Below, one piece after another: positions 34,210 to 48,112 of a stretch of DNA of 64,000 nt. Made by a program: the position numbers and the translations under genes. The stretch comes from Eucalyptus grandis. Its lineage: Eukaryota; Streptophyta; Magnoliopsida; Myrtales; Myrtaceae. The notes beneath the pieces were generated by a model. The model worked only from the letters and a program-made list of their open reading frames with translations. It made no database searches and was not told where the DNA came from. The stretch's first letter is position 1. Every line of letters begins with the position of its first letter. The stretch spans positions 682,001 through 746,000 of the forward strand of contig NC_052612.1 of assembly GCF_016545825.1 (NCBI RefSeq). The letters run 5' to 3'.

Positions 34210-36511
34210 TGAGTTTTGAGTGTTGAGGCAAACGAAAGAGATGAGACAAAAAGCAGAGGACACTCCCCAGCGCTTTTGGAGGAGAAAAGCCGAATCCATG
34301 CCAACCAATGGCAATCTTAGGATCCAACCTTGGTAATTTCACCATACAACTTTGTTTCAAATTCAGTCCACGTTTTCAATTATAAATTAGATGACTCTTT
34401 GATCTTTGACCCAAGAATTAGATGACTCCAATATCTATTGAGGTTTAGGGCAAAATTATCATTTTCATATTAGGAATTTTCCTTCTTGATAAAGATCCAA
34501 AAAGAATGGCAGACAAGATAATTTCGAGGGAGTGTGTTTAGCTTAGTAATCTCGCACCAAGCTGTCTTTAATAAGATCACTAATTTGAGCCGTGCTACGA
34601 GGAAGTATCTAACGAATTGGTGCTCTTCTATGCCCATGAGTTGATGCCAATAACCTTGGACCTTGGCATTTTCAAATGCAACCGAGTGACTTTCCATAAA
34701 TATTTTTGTTTAAGATCTTCACTCCTAAACAACATGTTCGTGGGGGCCCAGCTCATTTGGGGCATGCGGACTTTGAAGTCATCCCCACCTACTTCCAGTA
34801 TCTCACTGGCAATGATTCATGAATGCAACATGCACCTTTTTAATTGTTTAGGAGCCATTTTGGAGAGGCATACTAAACTCATTATGTACCACACCACTAG
34901 ACGACTCGCCTGAATGTCGAATCTTTCTCCGCCGCTAACTCGGTGTTATCGTCACCCACAAGATAAGCCCAACATGACCTTACTAAAGAAGCAAGAAAAG
35001 CTCTTTCTATTTAGTCAAGTGCAACAGCTGCAATCAATTGTTAACGCACATTAGAAAGTGTTTGGGAATGCGAATCAAAGCATGACTTTGGCATTCCCAC
35101 ATAGATATGTCTTATGGGCCTGGGAAGCCCGAAATCTTTATAAGGAAAACTTAGTATCTTTTAAATTATGGGCTTATTGTCTCTTTATAAGGAAAATTTA
35201 GTATCTTTTAAATTATGGGCTCATCCGAGCCCGATCACATTCCTTTCCTCTCACAAATCCCGTTTTGCATCAAAAGCAGGAGTCGAACCAAAAAAATCTC
35301 ATAAAAACAAAATGATCTTCAAATTGTAAACAGCAAGTGTGCTTCCAGTATCAATTATCATGCCCCCTCACTGCTTCAAAGTTAATCACCAGCTTGCCAT
35401 CCTGTTTTCCCCCTCAACCATGAACGAGAACTCAACGATATGTATGTATCAGCATCTTGAAAGGGCTCCACAACCCACACTTACAAGCGAGAGAGAGAGT
35501 TTCAACACAACCAATGGCAAACCAAAAAGATTCTGCTGGCCCAACCTCTTCATTAGCTTTTCTAGAAGCTTAAACTGTTAGAATATCTCAAGGATAAATG
35601 GGGAAACATAAGGCCACTCCGTAATCCTGCATCTTAACAGATTTCAGCATTTTAGAAGTCTCTAGGATGTACAAGTACTCTTTTTTATGGTGACAAATGT
35701 ATTGACTGAGAAGCCTTTCATTCTCAAAGATTTCTAGCATAATTCATTTCCCTATTACACGGTATCCTGTAAAACATTTGTTGGTATCAGATGATACTCA
35801 AAAGCGACTATAATATACTAGAAAGAATCACGCATACAGCAAGAAGGAAAAAGAAAAGGGGGGCAAAACTCCTCTCTTGGCTGGTCTAAGACAAAGGGTC
35901 CACGAAGCTTTTCGCTTGATGTAGAGCCTGCTCAGTCTACTCCTAACTTATGCACTCCCCTCCCCCTGCTTGGCATCAGTGTAGTTTTCCAAGAGCCTCT
36001 TCATCATGACCAGCAAAATGGATCCAAAGAAGTGGAATGATTTCTCTATAACTTTATTTTATTTCTCTTTAATAAATGGCTAATCCTGTACCCACCAATC
36101 ACTCCTGCCAGAATAATACTTTTAATTAGCTTTCCTAGAGTGGGGAAAAAGCAAAAAGGCTACAGCTTGCATTACCAGAAATGAAAAACTTGAGCTGCAT
36201 CACATTACAACATTTATGATGCTGAAAAACACGCAGATTACTGGAGTAACTACAACTTCCAAGCTCATCTCACACAAACTTAAATGAGTTTCACATACAA
36301 ACATCAATTTTGTATAGAAAAAGAGAATCACGGGAGCAAGAATTGATGGAGTCTTCCAAAATTCCCAACTCAGCCTAAAAGTATATGTTACATGGCACAT
36401 TCAGTCTCAGACACTACATCGCATGACATTCATTTCATAGATGACTGGCCTAGAGAGAGAGAATACACAAGTGTAATCGAGGTGGAGAGACAAACACTAC
36501 CTGAAATAACT
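34210..36511. other. Spacer between plastid-protein gene and transporter gene
   Basis: Holds the 5' leader/promoter of the plastid-protein gene (from 34210) and the 3' untranslated region of the transporter gene (up to 36511). A 47-bp tandem repeat lies at 35135-35221. No conserved frame or RNA gene seen. Confidence 0.5.
35135..35221. repeat. 47-bp tandem duplication
   Basis: TCTTTATAAGGAAAACTTAG at 35135 repeats with one change at 35182. Both copies continue into TATCTTTTAAATTATGGGCT. Confidence 0.85.
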
Positions 36512-39500
36512 TCATCGAGGAAGAAGTGGTTGCCGGTCATCAGATCCAACTCTATGGGTAGCCTGAGAGTAGGGCAAATCGACAAAGATGAGCATCAGTG
36601 AGATGACAAAAGTGTAGAAAGAGTACAATCAGTACATAAAAGATGAAGAATTTCACACCTCATCATTAGCTCCTGCTGCCATATTTACAAAGGAATCCCT
36701 CGACCTGAAAGATGATCAACAAAGTCAACTCAACTATCCAGCTAAGTAATAGAAGGGATCTTCCATCAAATGATCCAGTCTTATTCCATAGGAGCAACTA
36801 CACTTGTCTGAGACATTTATTAGCACAAAAATTGTGCGCTTCTTCATTAACATAATTTTCTTAAACAGCCAATGATCCTGGTGATCTGGGTAAGCCCTTT
36901 GACTTCAGCCAGGTCCGAATTAAACCTACTTAGAAATTTGCCAAAGTTCAAGTTTTCAGCGACAAGATTAGATCCTATTCTCTAGGTATGTAAGAGTACC
37001 AACACGATTGTAAAGGCATACCTGTGATTATCCTCCGGTTCTACCAACTCCAGCATCCCATTCTGCTGTTCATCTTTGACTTTTGATAAGGGTGAAAAGA
37101 ACTGAACAATTAAAAGCATGAGTCATGTGAAGGAAAAAAAGGTGCAAATATAAGACCACTATTTAACCAAATAACCATGGAATAATTCTCCTTACCTGGT
37201 GCATCGAGATAAAAACAATGGAAATTCCCAACATAAAGTTAATTGTCAAACTGTGACCAAATAAAGCTGCAGATGCTATTCCCGTAAAGATTGTGGCAAC
37301 TGTTGACGAGTACTTCTTCAAGATTGTATCTGGAATGCCCCCAATATACATATATATGTTAGAGATGTTAACCCATCTAAAAGACAGAAAGCACATGAAG
37401 ATTACTTCGTTTCCATTACATAGGAGGTCTACAGCTCTCAAACCAATGGATTAAGAGCAAAGCTACAAGCTCAAAGAATCAAACATACAGTCCTACCTGC
37501 ATATTTGAAGAAAAAGGACGATAAAATTCCCTGGGCCGCATTGTTACATATCAGAAGTATGGTAGCTTTCGAAAGTCCTTGTAGGATATCAACGTTGTCC
37601 GGACCTGAGAGCGATGACACAAAATGATCACCACAATCGAGAAGATGCATTTTCTTACGATTTCGATTGGTTATCTCAGAGCAGAAAATCTCCATAGCCC
37701 AAAGGAGGAAATCTTTACGAAAAATAATGCAAATACAAAGAAAAACATCCTAAAAGTTCAGTATTTTTATTAGATGTACTGTATAGCCAGAAATAAAAAG
37801 TTTATATTGCAAATACATGGAATAGAGTGCTCATTGTGTTCAATTAAGGGGAGGGGATAGCTTCATGCTGAAGCATCTAAGTACTCTTGTATAACTGAAA
37901 TTCAGGCTCTTTAGGAACAATGCTTTTCTCTCTATTTATTATTATTTTTTTTTTTTTGGGCATTTCCCAACATCAGATCCTGGGTCTCCCCACCCCCAAA
38001 AACCAAAAGAAAAAGGAAAAAAAAAAAAAGAAGAAGAAGAAGAAACTACCAGGCCACACCACATGACTGGTGGCCTGCAGGAATCATAATAGAAAACCAT
38101 TTCATGTCCATACCTTTAACAAGTGCCATTCCAACGATTCCTAGAAAGTTGAATATAGCACCATACCCGTATAAAAACAAATTCTGCAAGCCAAAGGGCA
38201 ATATGAGTACTTAGCAAAAGAAGAAAAGAAATTGAGATTACTAAAGTTATGTGCTCCAAGGGTCTCATCGTAAAGCAATAATCAATGAGCACATAGAAAT
38301 GCTTTCCACTAAAGACGTCTCTGAATACCAATGTGACAACATTCCCTCTGCAATATTAAATTCTGACTTCCAAACCACTAGGTACATCTTTAGTTCACAG
38401 TTTCAAAACATTCTAGATTTAGTAGTCCTCAGTGTTACAACTTCACCATCTTTTCTACTTTTACTTTTAAGAAATTCTTTTTAGGAAAATACAGCTTAAT
38501 ATGCCATTTTTAACTTTGTACTAATCCAAAAAAATGTGTGGCTATTAAAATGATAGCAGCCACATCTTTCTTGGAAAATAATCCAGTAATAAATAAAGAA
38601 TTCTCAAGATCCAAATTATTGGGCCTCCTCAATCAGGTTCAAAAGATACAAAAGGAAACAGCTCAACTTTCTGCTATATTCCTTGCATTAGGTAAAAAAC
38701 ACCTGTCTTGAATATTCATCTTGAAAAGCTTAGCAACCTATGTGCATCCTAAAGTAACTAAACTAGGCAAAAAGCTCAAGATGCTAACAAGTTGCACTGA
38801 CTAAAATCTTACCTGAAGGTAGATGCTTGTGTCATATTGGCTCTTCAGTGCATACTCATTGAAGACAGAGGCCATAGATGGCACTGTAACCTGCAAATTT
38901 CTCCATAGAGTGAGTGTAACAGATAAAGAAGAAGGTTTTGCCTAATGATAATCAACTCTTGCCAAGGACTAAATGGTCTCATGCTTGATTTATAACTACA
39001 ATCCATTCTCCACCATACCATAAGAAAGGAATAATAAAAATTGCACACAAACCTAAGACACAAAGAAAAACATAATTAAAATTGCTTTCAAATTTATATC
39101 ATCCAGAAAAGGTTTCCTCATACTCATTTCAACGCTTGCTAAGCAATTGCAAATGCATATCTGAGAAGGAAAAGCCATCATTTCTAAAAGGGCAAAAAAG
39201 CTCACTCACAAAGATCGATGTATAGAGGTATGCACCCGCAGCAACAGGAAGACCTAGAGCAGTAGTCCCTTCTGGCAAAGACCGCAGCTGATTCACACTG
39301 ATGCCAATGAGCAACAAGGCAAGAGCTTCCCACTGTCAAAGAGAAATAATCAGTTCAGCACGTTCACGTAATTAAGCAACGCCACAAGTGTAGCATAGAC
39401 GAAAAGTATCACCAGAAATCCGCACTTGTTTTAAGCAAGGTCACAACACAAGAAACAATATAGAGGAGATACCAACCTGAATTATAGAGAACCGACGTTT

Positions 39501-42500
39501 CATGACAATCTTTAACAAAACAGCAATCACCAAAACCTGCATGAGACATTTCATCGGCATAGTACTCAATGTGACTTTCCAGCTTAAACACCAGTTTAAA
39601 CAGGAGAATTTGATAGCTTACGATGTGATATTTTCATATCTACAATTAGCATGCCAGACAACTTACTAAGAGTAAAAAACCACATGCTGAGGTAAAGGAG
39701 ACTAATTCTTGGGTTATCGAAAAACTGAGCAAGGAGGGGGCCAATTTTCAAGAGCATTGAAAGATCAAGCATTTTTTTCTTTAGGAAGATGATGTGCCAT
39801 CAGGTCTTTGGAGAACAATCCTGATTTTTGGAGAGCGACAGAAGTCGAATAGAAATTAAAGACACCTTACCCTAAAAAGAGCATCTTAAAAATGGGAAGC
39901 CCTACAATTACTTTAAGATGAAACGTAAAGCAGTAAATTCACATGGCAAACATTCTCCACTACAATGAACAAGGATGACTTTCAATGGGTAATTTTAAGA
40001 AAAAAGCAGGAGAATCAATACAAATACATTTAAAGATATATATGGCCTCCTGGACACAATGGCAAACCACAAAGGAAAAGTTTGCAGGTATGACCACTAT
40101 TCTCCTAAAAAGGAGAACACCAATCTACCACCAATCAGGGAGATGGACATTACTCTCATTAAGGAACAATCAAAGAAAATTCTAGCTAAGACAATACCTT
40201 GAGATTACTTAGCATCTTCACAGTTGCAGGATTGAAATAAAGCTGTAAAAGATGGATTCTATTGTTAGTCATCCCAAATCAACAGGAAAGCAGTAGCTCC
40301 AAAAGAAACAATGACTTCAGACTTTATGATTAAAGAATCTCATGAACAAATCTGTAAACCAGAAGCAGCATTTGTGCTGTCTGGTTTTCTTATTGCTTAT
40401 GGAATCCATCCCTGCTATGTGGGACCTCAGACAAAATATAAAGGAGAAGAAAACAGATAGAAACTTCGCATCAGACCCATTTTCGTAAATTCTATGTGGC
40501 TTGAGAAGATATGACCAGTTTCAGTAATAACTGAACTCTTGTCACTAAGTATTCTAAACTCAGAGAATTGCCCTATTGCCATTCCTAGACAAGCCACAAT
40601 ATACATTGGCAAGAACATTGTCAATAAAGTTTCACACTACAAAGAACTAATTCTAGAAGATTCATATAAACCTGTCATTCCCATGGAAATTTTTCGAAAG
40701 GGAAATATGCTTGAAGATTGGAAAAGATTGATTATTTTAAAATCCTGCATAATAGACAACAGTAGAAGGCTATCTTCTCCTTTAAAATTAATAGCATCAC
40801 CACCATCCAGTATGCAAACACAGGCACATGCACGTAGACAACTGCACATGAATCAATAACAATGTACACATTACACATGCAGCACACAGGGAGAGGGAGT
40901 TTTTCCTTTCACTTGGCACAAGGGCTTTTGAGGAGAGTATTACCTGCATGATGAACTTCAAATAATTATTGATTGCATAGAGAAAAGCTGGGACAGCAAG
41001 AAGCACATTGTTGCGAGCTGCCTACAAAACCATAGACATTAAGAAAGGACTAAATGTGAGAACTACTGCATGTATGAAGACATGAATATTTGCTCTTGCA
41101 TATTGCTACGATGCACCTTTGTCAATGGGAATTCTATAAGTGGCCAGCTCTTAGCAAACAAAATTGACACAGCTAGAAATTTCCTAGAGCAATAACCTAG
41201 AAACTTGGTGGTTGAAAATTGTAAAAGTGGTGATGATTAGAAACTTCCTTTGACACATAATAAAAGTTGGCTGGATATCTTTCTCCATACTTTTTAGAAA
41301 TTCTGAAGAGACATCTAAAATGCAGCCAGACAACTATAAGAAAGGCAAAACGTATTTTAAGGGGGAAAAAATTGATGTCAAGATAATATAAGCAGAACTC
41401 ATGATGTTGATCAGAACTGCTTTGAAAGAATCTTTAAGAACAGATGAATCACAAGGAAAGAGAGAGCTGGGTATGAAGCTTTTCCCCTATTTGGGACCTT
41501 GTGCAGTTACCATGCAGAGGTGGTCATCCGTCATTATAAATTGCTGCTGCCTGCACCGATGGCATTGGGTAGAGGACAATAATTCTCCTAACTCTACTGT
41601 GCCATTTATAATAATTTTCATTTTAATGACATTATCAATTATGTGAAGTGGCATAAAATCAACACCTTCGAAGGCTGTCCTAATGGCCTATAGCTCTCTT
41701 CAAAGTAACTAAGATGAGAGAGAACTAAATAATTCAACCACAATCTCCTGCCAACCAAGATTGTTGTTCCGTCTCCTTCCGCCCAATTTTTCACACAAGT
41801 CCATAAGAGGCTGATGACAACTGCTTGGAACATAGGACAATTCAGGAATTATTATGTCTGCGTGTAATGAATAAAGTACCAAGAGTCCAAGAACTTCCAC
41901 TGCTTTCTGGTATTGTCAAGAATAAGTATGAATTCTGAAGTGGCTCAATAGCAAATTCTTTTAAAAAGGCTTTCATTAGCCAAGGACTGATCCATGGAAT
42001 ATTTTGCTCGAGCCACAATCCCGATTCCTCTTTTTCAGAAACTTTTTATTAAAGAAGCATCTACTACTGTTAAACTTCACATCAAATAATCACACTGTAG
42101 CATCTGTCAATGGTAGACCATATCAAAGAACCACAAGAAAAAGTTTGCCCATCCATCATCTTTGTGATAATATCAGTCTCAAGAAACTCCTTTGACAGAA
42201 GAGAGACGGCAACCACTTACTTCCCTTTTTGTCTCCTCAATCACCATAAACATCTGGGAATTAAGACAATTAAAAGCTTTATTCAGACCTTATCTTATTT
42301 TGACTCAAAAAAAAAACCTTATTCGGACCATGGGCCTCCCCAGAATCAGGCCAAATCCACCAGGCAGTCTTTAGACCTTCACCACAATCCACTTCTTCCC
42401 ATGCTCATCTTACATTTCAGAAACATCACAATGTCTATTTCTTGTTTTCTTAGATAGTCTTGGATTGAACCCCTAAGGTTCCTCTTCTCAATAGCTATTG

Positions 42501-44534
42501 CATTATCTCCATTGCTTGAACGAAAATATGCAGCCTGCTCAGCCTAGAAGAATTTACTTGGCAATCCATCTAGTATTCTTCTTAGCTCATCCACAAAGTT
42601 TGAAATCTTAATTGCTATCATTCTTCCTCTTTGTCCATTGGTGTATCTGGTTTGGTGTGGTCAATCAACAACCACCCCTCTTCCCCCTGATTGCTCAATT
42701 GAGGATACTGGACTTACTCATGAAAGTGGTTCTTAATTCTTTACATATATGCACATAACTGAGTAAATTAAAAAAAAAAAAAAAAAACCCGACACTAGAG
42801 CATTCTCAGATTAACAAAAGGACTTTTGAGCTTCTCCCTCATTTTCTTAAAGTAAATGATACAAGAACTTGTTTATGGACTTTCTAGTTATATCGATTTA
42901 TTGGGATTTCCAACCCTTGCTTATCATGATTTATATTTTGAGAAGTGCTCTAAAATGCACCTTATTCACCTATAATGTGCTTCCTTAAGCATGCGTATGA
43001 GTGGAAACATCAAAAAGTGTTGAATAACTAATAGCAGCAACAGCGAACAAGAGACTAAAACGATATCAAAATTTTTGAAGAAATGTTCTTCCCATCATAG
43101 CCACATTTCAGATCCCATTGACCATTGATAAAAAAAAAAAAAAACCACCATTTACAATAACACCAAGCCCGCTTCAACCTTAATGGAGAACTTCAGAGTT
43201 TTCATCATCAATTTAGCATGCTAGAAGATTCTAATGGACTTATTAATGTAGCCTGTAGCGATAAAGTACTTTTTTTGGAAAAAAAATAAAAATCAGTCTG
43301 CAGGTGAACTGCAGATCACATAGGAGGCTCCAGCTGGCGTATTCTTCCATAAACAAGTCATTCATATACTCCTCAATTAGCATCTAGTAATTGGAAAGCA
43401 TGATCACTATGGTGATCCAAGCCAATCCCGTAGAACAACAATGACTTAAATTGAAAATATACTCTGATGTTCCTCTGCACTCCAGCTGCCCCTTCCTAGA
43501 AATAACAATAATAATAAAAGAAATAGATTACCTGCACAAATGTGGAGACTGAGAGTAATGGCTTCTCGCCAACTTTCTGATGTCTGGCCTGCAATAACAG
43601 AATAAAGTTAACCTCTAACCGAAACATACCAAGTGTTTCAAGGATTTATTAGCTATGCCAAAATACACCTGAGAAAGCACAAGTGCACCCGATTCATTGG
43701 CAAATGTGGAATAATTTTTGTTCGGCAAACAACATCAGATTTTTCTAAAGACTCAAGTGACAACATGGATAGATTGTCCATTCCTAGTATATCTTCTTTT
43801 TACTCATGGAGAGTTCAAAATAATAAAATCCTATGCAGACCAGCTGAAGTCAAAAAGTTCATATATAAAATTAGGATAAGGATAAACATTACCTGGAACA
43901 AAAGCATAACAACTGCAAAGAGGACCTTTGCAGCTTCCGTCAAAAAGTTAACACTGACAGGGTTGAAGTTGAATTTTCCATCGACCTTGGACATGTAAAC
44001 TAAAATAGGCTGGCCAAAAGACATGGAACATAATCGTCAGGTAAATCCAATACTCAGAAAAAGGCCAAAAGCAAGCTTTTCAAGAAATGAAAATTGAAGA
44101 AGATAATTCTTATATCAAAATGGCAATCATTGACTGCTTGCTGTGGCCTATATAAGAACTAACAAAATGACAGGTCTTTACTCTATGCAAATGCCTACAG
44201 GCTGAACATGTCAGACAGTCAAAATAGCTAAACTTATACAAGTTCCTTATTGTATGTAAAATACACAATAGCAAGTTTCCCTCCATTTCATAGTCAACTC
44301 ACTATTTGTCCTAAGTAATAATGCAATAATGCAGAAAGTTGAGTAAATACGTGTATTCATAATTTACCTGTAAGCCAACCAGGATGCAATCCCCAACAAC
44401 CAAAAGAACATTGAGAGCCCGTTGTTTTGATGATAGGTGCTTTTATGTCGGTCATAAGCCCTTGACACAGTTTTAGAACTTGGGGAGACAAGACGTGAGC
44501 GGCAGTTACTGCATTCCAGAATTCCGTTCTTCAT
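36512..44534 (-). CDS. Nucleotide-sugar transporter, CMP-sialic-acid-transporter-like; apparent 1-base deletion in exon 1
   Basis: A Golgi multi-pass antiporter of the NST family; plant members group with CMP-sialic acid transporters but their true substrate is uncertain. Exons in gene order: 44368-44534, 43893-44009, 43532-43588, 40944-41021, 40198-40242, 39477-39536, 39210-39332, 38813-38890, 38114-38183, 37497-37604, 37196-37329, 37022-37101, 36659-36704, 36512-36562. They sum to 1214 nt; one added base gives 404 aa. The N terminus [28 protein letters not shown] is cytosolic with a CxxC pair. Ten hydrophobic segments follow, with [56 protein letters not shown] and [20 protein letters not shown]. 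The tail ends RQPLLPR, a dileucine-type sorting signal. The frame breaks near 44435: after DRHKST the frame shifts, and [20 protein letters not shown] follows in the next frame. Everything downstream is intact. Confidence 0.92.
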
Positions 44535-44574
44535 ATATCTACCCCTCTAAAAATTGCTCCCTCAAAAGTTTTTT
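44535..44574 (-). other. 5' untranslated part of the transporter's first coding exon
   Basis: On the minus strand the acceptor gctgcag precedes AAAAAACTTTTGAGGGAGCA and the ATG at 44534, so the leader is probably spliced here. Splice signal only. Confidence 0.5.
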
Positions 44575-46658
44575 CTGCAGCAAACAAAACAGCAATTTAC
44601 CTCTTTCATCATAGTAAACAGTAATTGTAATAGAAACTGAGTTTTTCTACATTCATTAATCCTCTAGTACTGGATCCAATTTCAACAATGAACACAGGAA
44701 ATACAGGCTAACCAATGCACTGAACTCATGGCATATAAAACCAACAACAGTCCCTGAATTTCGCTGTAAAATTTTATTTTTCTTGACAGAGTGTTCTCAT
44801 TTAATTTGTTCTCATTTAAATCGGTAAAAGTAAATAATATATAGGGTGAGGGACAAACAAGGAAGAGGTAGAAAATGGTGACATATCCCACAAAATCCAA
44901 CAAGTTGATAACTGTCGAAATATTCATTACTACCAAATTTGCTGAAGATGGCCTGATGCATCAAATAAGAGACTTAATAGACTAGGTCCTTTGCTTGGTT
45001 GGGTTGATAGTTTTATCCATAGGGTGATTAAATTTCTATTGAGATTTTAATGAGTCTCCTATCATTATTTGAAGTAGGGTTGTAGGTTTTTTTATTTTTT
45101 TATTTCTGTTTTTTGTTCTTTATATGAGCAAGAAACTATACGAAGAGCACATAGAAGATAGAAATGATCCAGTGGATTCTCCCAGTGCTTTAAACAAGCA
45201 ACACCCACCAAATACAAATAATTTTTGTTTTGCAAGATTTCAACAGTAATGATTAAATCCCAAATTACCATTAGACAGAGAGAGGAGATTATAGGGGACA
45301 TATGGGAACATAAAATAGCTCCGAAGAAAACCGACAACAAGAGCCACCACTAAAACAATGTTCTAGTCAACTATATGTCTTATCCTAAAACAATTCCCTG
45401 GAAGAGCTTCAGTGGAAAGAGATTGATCACAGAGACTAATGCCTGGGAAGAACTGGGAGAGTAAACAATGTTTTAATCAACTATATGTATCTTATCCTCA
45501 TCATGCACACTACATAAGAAAATCTTCGAGAGCTTTTCATTTCTTTTGTCCACCATGGGAAAGATAGACAGGAAGTAAGATGGAAAACTAGCACGCACCA
45601 GTAACAGTCAGATTCAAAGGGGAAAAAGCTCACAAAGGAATTTCCCTTGGATTGTTGCGTGATCCTTTGCTCACTGACCTGATGCAGGATGCAAGAGGAA
45701 GCCGATATCAGTATAATTCAGTCAACGCTTTAGTACGTTTTCTGGCACTTTGCTTGGACTAAGCTTCACTCAATACCACCACTAGATATGACTTTAACTT
45801 GCACTGGCTAGCTAGCGATACCAAAGCCTAGATTGCTACCTGAAACTTCAGATATGTACCTCAATTATAGGGGATAATTATTATAGCGATGGTCTTTGAG
45901 AGGGAGAATCTACAATCTCTAACAGCTTTGAGGTTTGGTGAAAGGACTTGGTCTTCTGATAAAGCAATATGCACCACCATGGAATTACTTAGCTTTCTAG
46001 CTAGCTATAAAATGCATGACTGAAAAATGGACTTGCTAGAAATCTATGTCCAATCTTCAAGGGTAAATGAAAAAAGGAAGAGACGAGGGTAATTGAATGT
46101 AGGATACGTTCAAAGTGCAAATTAAGCTAATGAAAAGTCAATGTTTGATTGACAAAAACGAGTTGCCGCAAATAGTCTATCCTGCACGAAACAACTTCAA
46201 ACACGATCTGACCCATTCCTGCGCAACCCTCAGCTCAAAATCCATAACCCAATCGCCCACCAAGTCATCACGGATGCCTCTATGTCAAAACGGGGACTAA
46301 GAATGACGGCCCAAAGGACCAAACTTTCGGCCATAACCAACCGCTACGAAGCTCGAAACAGAACCGACGGAGCGCTCCCAACACAAAGTTCCACCAACAA
46401 CGGAGCTCAGGCCAATTCGCTCCGCGCATTGTGGAGATCGTCGGAGATTCCGACTCCCAAAATCGCGATTCCGAACAAACCCGGCATCGGATCTCCAGAT
46501 CGAATTCAAAGCAGGAGAAACTCGAAGCGATTCTCCCAAAAAAAAAAAAAAAAAAAAAAAAAGCAGACCAAACAAGAAAGCTTCTCCTATTCAGCATCGG
46601 CATCGGGCATCGGCATCAGACAATTCATTCGCGTAGAGAGAGAGAGAGAGATGCGTAC

Positions 46659-46930
46659 CAGCTGAAGGAGCACGCAGGGAGGCCTTGGTGTCGGTGTCGG
46701 TGACGCCGAGAGAGGGGTAGAGAGAGAGAGAGAGAGAGAGAGAGCAGATCTGGGAAGCTACTGCGGCGGAACGGACAAGAGTTCAAGTATGTACGCAGGA
46801 TCTCGGCACGGAAGAGAGAGAGAGAGAGAGTAAGAGGGAGATGGGGAAACCGGAACGACACCTGATGGGGATGGATGGCTTCGAGTCGTAGACGGGGTCC
46901 GCGTCCGTGTCCGTCTGGTAATCCAAAGCT
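46659..46930 (-). other. Presumed first leader exon of the transporter gene, GA/CT rich
   Basis: A minus-strand donor (CAGCTG|gtacgc) at 46659/46658 fits with the acceptor at 44574, giving a leader intron of about 2.1 kb. The stretch contains (GA)n runs at about 46720-46744 and 46811-46829 and a CpG-rich upstream part. A second possible donor (CATCAG|gtgtcg) lies near 46862. Limits are estimates. Confidence 0.35.
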
Positions 46931-47569
46931 CATTCAAATCGTGCAGCGCAGCGCATCGAGTAGATCATCGCCACCACGCCCTCCCCGTAAATGGAATGGA
47001 ACCATAAAGTAATGCTTTGTAGTTGTCCCCCGTCTTTGGGGAATAAAGGGGGAATTTAGCCAATCTTTTCTGTTAAATTAAGGTCGTCATTAAGACACCA
47101 AATTTTTAAGATATCGTGACATTTTTCGAGCGTGTTAGGTATGGCCAATATAATAATAGATAATAGACTTTATTAATGTTAAATGATGTAATGATGCTTT
47201 GGCAAGTTCTTGGTGAAATTGAGATTGCTATCGCTTTTGTCATTCATAGAATTAGATGCTAGCAAAGCGACACGTGCCTTCATGTGTGTTGTATTGTGTA
47301 AGGTTTAAAAAAGATTATATGTTCCTTTGAAATCCTGAGATTCGTCGTGAAAAAGCAAGTGAATTCTAAAACGTTAAAAGTGTCCTTAAATTTTAAAATT
47401 TAGCCGATCGATGCAATAAGAGGTTTCTAGTTAGCTCCGCCCAATTTGAGCGGTAGAAAATAGCCATGTGGCAATTGTTTGTGTTTTTCTTTTCTCAAAA
47501 TTTTTGCCTCTTTTGTCTTGATGCAACTAATATGTATCTGAGTTAAAATATTGAAGATTCCAATGGTAG

Positions 47570-48112
47570 TTTATAGGAGCAATTGGTTTCAAGGTGGATA
47601 AGTTCTAGACTGTTAGAATTGATTTTTAATTGTACCCGATTTTCTTTGGAAAGAAATCTAGAGCCTATTTATTTTTCCGATTTAGTTCCAAGGTCTACCC
47701 AAGAACTTATTTTTCTTTTATGCATTTTTTTTTTTTTACAACAAAACATAATATGAGCAACAAAATGATTCATAGTAAAATATGAATGGGGTGAACAAGC
47801 AAAGGTGAATAAGGAATAAGCGAGGGTAAGCCACAAGGAAGCTATGAAGAAGGTGAGTCATGAGTGAAAGAGAAGAGTCATGAAATATTTAAAAGAATAG
47901 AGAAAACAAAGATAGGAAAAAAATACCAAGAGAAAATTTAGGTTTTTTGATTTTATGAAATCGATTCCAAATTAAATTCAATTCTTGGGTGGTCCTTCAC
48001 TTGCAACCGGTAATCAAACCAATTCCAACGGGAACTTGGAATTGGACAGGTTTTTAAGGAGGTCCGGTCCAATTTTTGAATACAACTAGTCTGGTTACAT
48101 GGCCCTAATAAT
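47570..48112. mobile_element. Possible degraded hAT-like element
   Basis: The stretch carries repeated (G)GTTCC/GGAATTGG and CCGGTCC words at both ends around an AT-rich middle, as in the intact element at 28720. One end reads GGCCCTAATAA. I could not identify a matching target duplication, so the call rests on composition. Confidence 0.3.

Noticed and set aside
33917..34360. 147-codon minus-strand frame beside the plastid-protein start
   Set aside because: Pro/Arg-rich shadow of the transit-peptide exon in another frame.
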